This document shows positions 24,536-26,899 of a stretch of DNA of 26,899 nucleotides, in pieces. The position numbers were made by a program, and so were the translations under genes. This DNA is from Planctomycetes bacterium UBA1146 (GTDB lineage: Bacteria; Planctomycetota; UBA8108; UBA1146): positions 1 to 26,899 of the forward strand of contig DCAA01000015.1 in assembly GCA_002311345.1 (NCBI GenBank), read 5' to 3'. The notes below the pieces were generated by a model. That model was not told the DNA's origin. It made no database searches and saw nothing but the letters and a program-made list of their open reading frames with translations. Numbering within the stretch: position 1 is the stretch's first letter; every line of letters starts with the position of its first letter.

Positions 24536-25612
24536 ATGATCATCACCTCCGTTTGGCATCGCATCCCCCGTCTCCCCCAGCGGGGGCTGCTCACCCTGCT
24601 CGGCGTCGCCCTGGTCGCCGGTGGCTGTACCGTCTCGACCGCTCGATCCGGCGACGCACCGGTCGCCACGCCCGCCGGCGACACGCTGCGGGTCCTCGTC
24701 TGGAACGTCCTGCACGGCGCGAACGACGTGGTCGACGGCGCGGAGAAGGCACTCGCGGTCATCCGCGCTTCGAACGCGGATCTCGTCCTCATGCAGGAGA
24801 GCTACGACATCGATGGGGACCGACCGCTGCTCGGCGCGTGGCTCGCCGAGCAACTCGGCTGGAATCAGTGGCAGGCGGACAGTCCGCATCTTTGCATCCT
24901 GACCCGCTTCGACATCACCGAACGGTTCACCCACGAACCTTGGCATGCGGTCGGGGCGAGGCTGGTCGACGACCGAGGTCGCGACTTCATCGCCTGGAGC
25001 ATCTGGATCGACTACCGCGACTACATCACGGGGAAACTGCGTGACACCCCTGACATCACCGATGGCGACCTGCTCGAGTCGGAGTTCGTGCGATCGCAGC
25101 GACTTCCCCAGGCGCAACGCATCATCGCCCAGCTGGAGACACTCGGCCATCTCGACCTCTCGATTCCGCTGCTGGTCGGCGGCGACTGGAACACCCCGTC
25201 GCATCTCGACTGGACCCTCGACACCTCGCGGGTCTACAAGCGACGCCGTGCCCTCGATCTGCCGGTCAGTCTCGCCATGGCGGATGCGGGCTTCATCGAC
25301 AGCTTCCGGACGGTCCATCCCAATCCGGTGCAGCGGCCGGGGATCACCTGGTCGCCGATGTACCGCACCAGCGGCGGCAAGGATCAGGGATTCGAGCGGA
25401 TCGATCGCCTCTACATCCATCGGCCCGACGCGGTGAACGAAGGTGAAGATGGCCCCAAGGCCGGCTGGAAACTCAAGCCGGTGGCGGGGCAGGTCTATCC
25501 GATCGTCTGGGAGGACGACACGATCCCGGTCCCGGATCGGCAATTTCCGTCGGACCACGGGGCGGTCCTGATGGAGTTGCGATTCATCGGCTCAAACAAG
25601 CGATCGAAGTAG
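24536..25612 (+). CDS. Endonuclease/exonuclease/phosphatase-family lipoprotein
   Basis: This 358-residue protein has a lipoprotein signal (LLTLLGVALVAGGC, lipid Cys at 31) and then the EEP fold: LRVLVWNVLHG (metal-binding Asn), DLVLMQES (catalytic Glu), VGGDWNTPSHLDW (Asp/Asn pair) and PSDHGAVLMEL (catalytic Asp-His). Members cleave phosphodiesters in nucleic acids, inositol phosphates or sphingomyelin; an exported, membrane-anchored version suggests action on external substrates. The ATG at 24536 has AAGGAG eight bases upstream; an in-frame GTG inside the decayed tRNA (24473) is rejected. Sampled lines reach 67-77% GC, clearly above the neighbours. The gene is bracketed by decayed and intact tRNA-Gly copies. 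Its last residues (about NKRSK) are encoded by sequence resembling tatD, marking a fusion junction. Confidence 0.88.
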   Translation: MIITSVWHRIPRLPQRGLLTLLGVALVAGGCTVSTARSGDAPVATPAGDTLRVLVWNVLHGANDVVDGAEKALAVIRASNADLVLMQESYDIDGDRPLLGAWLAEQLGWNQWQADSPHLCILTRFDITERFTHEPWHAVGARLVDDRGRDFIAWSIWIDYRDYITGKLRDTPDITDGDLLESEFVRSQRLPQAQRIIAQLETLGHLDLSIPLLVGGDWNTPSHLDWTLDTSRVYKRRRALDLPVSLAMADAGFIDSFRTVHPNPVQRPGITWSPMYRTSGGKDQGFERIDRLYIHRPDAVNEGEDGPKAGWKLKPVAGQVYPIVWEDDTIPVPDRQFPSDHGAVLMELRFIGSNKRSK

Positions 25613-25682
25613 TAGTGGGCATGGGTATCGCTGTCTTGTGCCGACACTGGCAACTCCCTGGTGCGGATGACTTCACCGCATC
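25597..25682 (-). pseudogene. Remnant of a second tatD 5' end
   Basis: On the minus strand one frame reads RTRELPVSAQ then DSDTHAHYYFDRL, matching residues of the intact tatD (GVLVPAEAI then DSHAHLYFDRF). No in-frame ATG remains, and beyond codon ~28 the similarity runs into the end of the phosphatase-type gene. The similarity continues upstream into the shared promoter, so the tatD/promoter layout at 22270 is repeated here. Identity by eye is roughly two thirds, so it is old or came from a relative. Confidence 0.65.
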
Positions 25683-25710
25683 TTGACCCTCAGGGAGGTT
25701 TCGTGACAAT
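25683..25710 (+). promoter_or_regulatory. Promoter copy C, for the intact tRNA-Gly
   Basis: TTGACC (25683-25688), 16 bases, GACAAT (25705-25710), ending 17 bases before the tRNA. The stretch GTGACAATGCGAGGG and the following GTCGATTTTGCGCGGG are nearly the same as in copy B, and the first part as in copy A. Three-fold conservation in otherwise different surroundings supports it as a true promoter. Confidence 0.75.
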
Positions 25711-25727
25711 GCGAGGGTCGATTTTGC

Positions 25728-25802
25728 GCGGGTGTAGCTCAGTGGTAGAGCGTTAGCTTCCCAAGCTGAAAGTCGTGGGTTCGATCCCCATCACCCGCTC
25801 CA
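25728..25802 (+). tRNA. tRNA-Gly (anticodon CCC)
   Basis: A full cloverleaf of 75 bases with encoded CCA. Acceptor GCGGGTG pairs with CACCCGC; D arm GCTC-AGTGGTA-GAGC; anticodon arm TTAGC-TTCCCAA-GCTGA with CCC at 34-36; variable AAGTC; T arm GTGGG-TTCGATC-CCCAT; discriminator T and CCA. It reads GGG codons. A decayed copy of the same gene with the same promoter lies 1.3 kb upstream. Confidence 0.95.
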
Positions 25803-25871
25803 TCGATCTCGTTGGCACTCGCCGACGGGGTCCACCTTTTGAGTCGGTCCATCTCGGGAGGGAGCCCTGTA

Positions 25872-26495
25872 ATGCGCCTCGGCTTGTTGCTGGTTCTCGG
25901 GTTGCTGTCGATTCACCCCGGTTGTATTCGCAGCCCGAACCCGGGTGGCTACTTCGGCGCGGGTCCGAAATTCGGTGGTACCAACGACAAGGGTGATTTC
26001 TGGGAAGTCACCCTGATCAACGATTACATCCCCGCTGACAACAGTCGCCCGACCATCCGCTACGGACTGATCCGCTCGCGGCCAGCAGGGCAACCGCAAT
26101 ACAGGTGGTTTGTCCCGTGGGTGCTGGTCGATAAGGCGATGGAGAATGTCTCCTCGTTCGGAGGGCCTTCGACTTCGGGGAATTCCAAAACAAAGCCGTA
26201 CCTGATCGAACTGAGCCGAACGTTTGAATACGACCAGACATCGGTGCAGTTCTCGTGGTCGGCCGATTGCTCCGGGACGGTTCCTACCGTCGCTTCATTC
26301 GTGGTGGATGGGCAGCCGATCGATCTGGCAGAGGGCTCGCTCATCTTCTTTGTTCGAGATGGGCAGGGCCAGGTGGAGGTCGATCAGCGCCACTGGAAAG
26401 GGGATTTCCAGCAACTGGCGCTCGGGGCAATCGGTGTGTCTCCTCCCGCGGTCGATCTGCTCGCTGATGCGATCCTGACAGAACTGGGCTACTGA
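25872..26495 (+). CDS. Small putative lipoprotein of unknown function
   Basis: This 207-residue protein has an N-terminal hydrophobic segment (LGLLLVLGLLSIHPGC) ending in a Cys that could be lipid-modified, though the lipobox (HPGC) is not ideal. The mature part is beta-rich with WEVTLINDYIP, RWFVPWVLVDKAM, EYDQTSVQFSWSADCSGTVP and SLIFFVRDGQGQVEV, and no recognised motif. The frame is open from 25812 just after the tRNA, but the ATG at 25872 has GGGAGGGAG seven bases upstream and starts the signal segment. It overlaps the convergent amidohydrolase gene by 7 bases. Envelope location is inferred; function not recognised. Confidence 0.78.
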   Translation: MRLGLLLVLGLLSIHPGCIRSPNPGGYFGAGPKFGGTNDKGDFWEVTLINDYIPADNSRPTIRYGLIRSRPAGQPQYRWFVPWVLVDKAMENVSSFGGPSTSGNSKTKPYLIELSRTFEYDQTSVQFSWSADCSGTVPTVASFVVDGQPIDLAEGSLIFFVRDGQGQVEVDQRHWKGDFQQLALGAIGVSPPAVDLLADAILTELGY

Positions 26496-26899
26496 GCATC
26501 CTCGAGCATCTCCGGCTGCAATGCTCGACCGTCGATCCAGGTGCCGATCACTTCGCCTCCGAGGGCACGCTCCAGCAGTGGACCATCCCCTTCGGCAAGC
26601 GACACCGCCACCAGGTCCGCCGGATCGCCTTCCTTCAGCGTGCCGCTACCGAGCAGGCCAGGATGGCCCGCTGCTGCCAGCCAGCGTCGCGCGTTGACGG
26701 TCGCCATCTGCCAGATGGTCTCGGCATCGAGATCGGGGCCAGCGGTACGCGCGGCACGCATCTCATCGAGCATCGAGAGAGTGCCGGCAGAAACCTTGCT
26801 GTCGGTACCCAGCAGTACGTTCAGACCTGCCGCTGCCGCCTCGGGTGCCGGGTGCGGATCTCTGTCGAAGAAGGCGTGCGAGCGTGGACACCACACCAG
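26489..26899 (-). CDS. Amidohydrolase family protein, C-terminal part (5' end off window)
   Basis: 137 codons are in frame to the right edge. VWCPRSHAFFDRDPHPAPEA, then AGLNVLLGTDSKVS (the metal-binding Asp of GTDS) and SMLDEMRAAR are the C-terminal motifs of the amidohydrolase/chlorohydrolase (TrzA/SsnA, cytosine-deaminase-like) family. The final LKEGDPADLVAV segment is the returning beta-sandwich strand. Many such enzymes deaminate or hydrolyse nucleosides, and the CPRSHAFF phrase recalls aminodeoxyfutalosine deaminases of futalosine menaquinone synthesis. Given the ubiE/ubiX/ubiA operon in this window that is worth testing, but the N-terminal half is not visible. Confidence 0.82.
   Translation of the reverse strand: MVWCPRSHAFFDRDPHPAPEAAAAGLNVLLGTDSKVSAGTLSMLDEMRAARTAGPDLDAETIWQMATVNARRWLAAAGHPGLLGSGTLKEGDPADLVAVSLAEGDGPLLERALGGEVIGTWIDGRALQPEMLEDAQ

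Noticed and set aside
24452..25558. 368-codon minus-strand frame opposite the EEP lipoprotein gene
   Set aside because: The plus-strand product has a lipobox and all EEP catalytic motifs. The antisense frame is a product of high GC and is Arg/Asp/Val-rich with no motif.

Overview
This 26.9 kb window looks like a piece of the chromosome of a member of the Planctomycetota (inference). The main reasons are three secreted proteins that end in paired dockerin-type repeats of the style GDCNADG..NIADAIF..ALFSGG, which are typical of marine planctomycetes. Secreted hypothetical proteins and a menaquinone operon with no recognisable conventional men genes nearby also fit. No rRNA, CRISPR array, insertion sequence or phage structural gene was seen.

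Layout. (1) Positions 1-6515, minus strand: two tandem, closely paralogous genes for ~1000-residue secreted proteins. Each has a signal peptide, three pre-peptidase-like domains, Asp/Cys-rich calcium-type repeats, an Fn3-like domain, an unrecognised ~220-residue domain and a dockerin pair. The first is cut by the left edge. A 638-base gene-free region follows. (2) 7154-9659, plus strand: an ALDH7-type aldehyde dehydrogenase and a membrane site-2 protease. (3) 14656-9613, minus strand: a tightly packed operon of ubiE/menG, an unrecognised gene, ubiX, a UbiA-type prenyltransferase and a DUF2723-like membrane protein, pointing to menaquinone synthesis. (4) 14790-19207, plus strand: a thioredoxin/TPR-like secreted protein coupled to murQ (cell-wall recycling), a small coiled-coil protein, and a secreted protein with a cohesin-like domain and a dockerin. 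(5) 19358-21361: an orphan BlaI-type repressor with paired palindromes upstream, then a membrane-anchored protein of eight SHOCT-like helical repeats. (6) 22269-21439, minus strand: tatD. (7) 22271-25802: an unusual accretion region around tRNA-Gly(CCC). Three near-identical promoters (TTGACC/G, 16 bases, GACAAT) precede, in turn, a methyltransferase/glycosyltransferase pair, a decayed tRNA-Gly followed by a GC-rich endonuclease/exonuclease/phosphatase lipoprotein gene, and an intact tRNA-Gly. A remnant of a second tatD 5' end lies just before the intact tRNA. (8) 25872-26899: a small putative lipoprotein and the C-terminus of an amidohydrolase that runs off the right edge.

The strongest candidates for something new are the tRNA-Gly accretion locus with its repeated promoter and tatD remnant, the orphan BlaI/palindrome/repeat-protein unit, and the duplicated giant dockerin proteins with their shared unknown domain. 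All functions are read from sequence motifs; no database search was possible.
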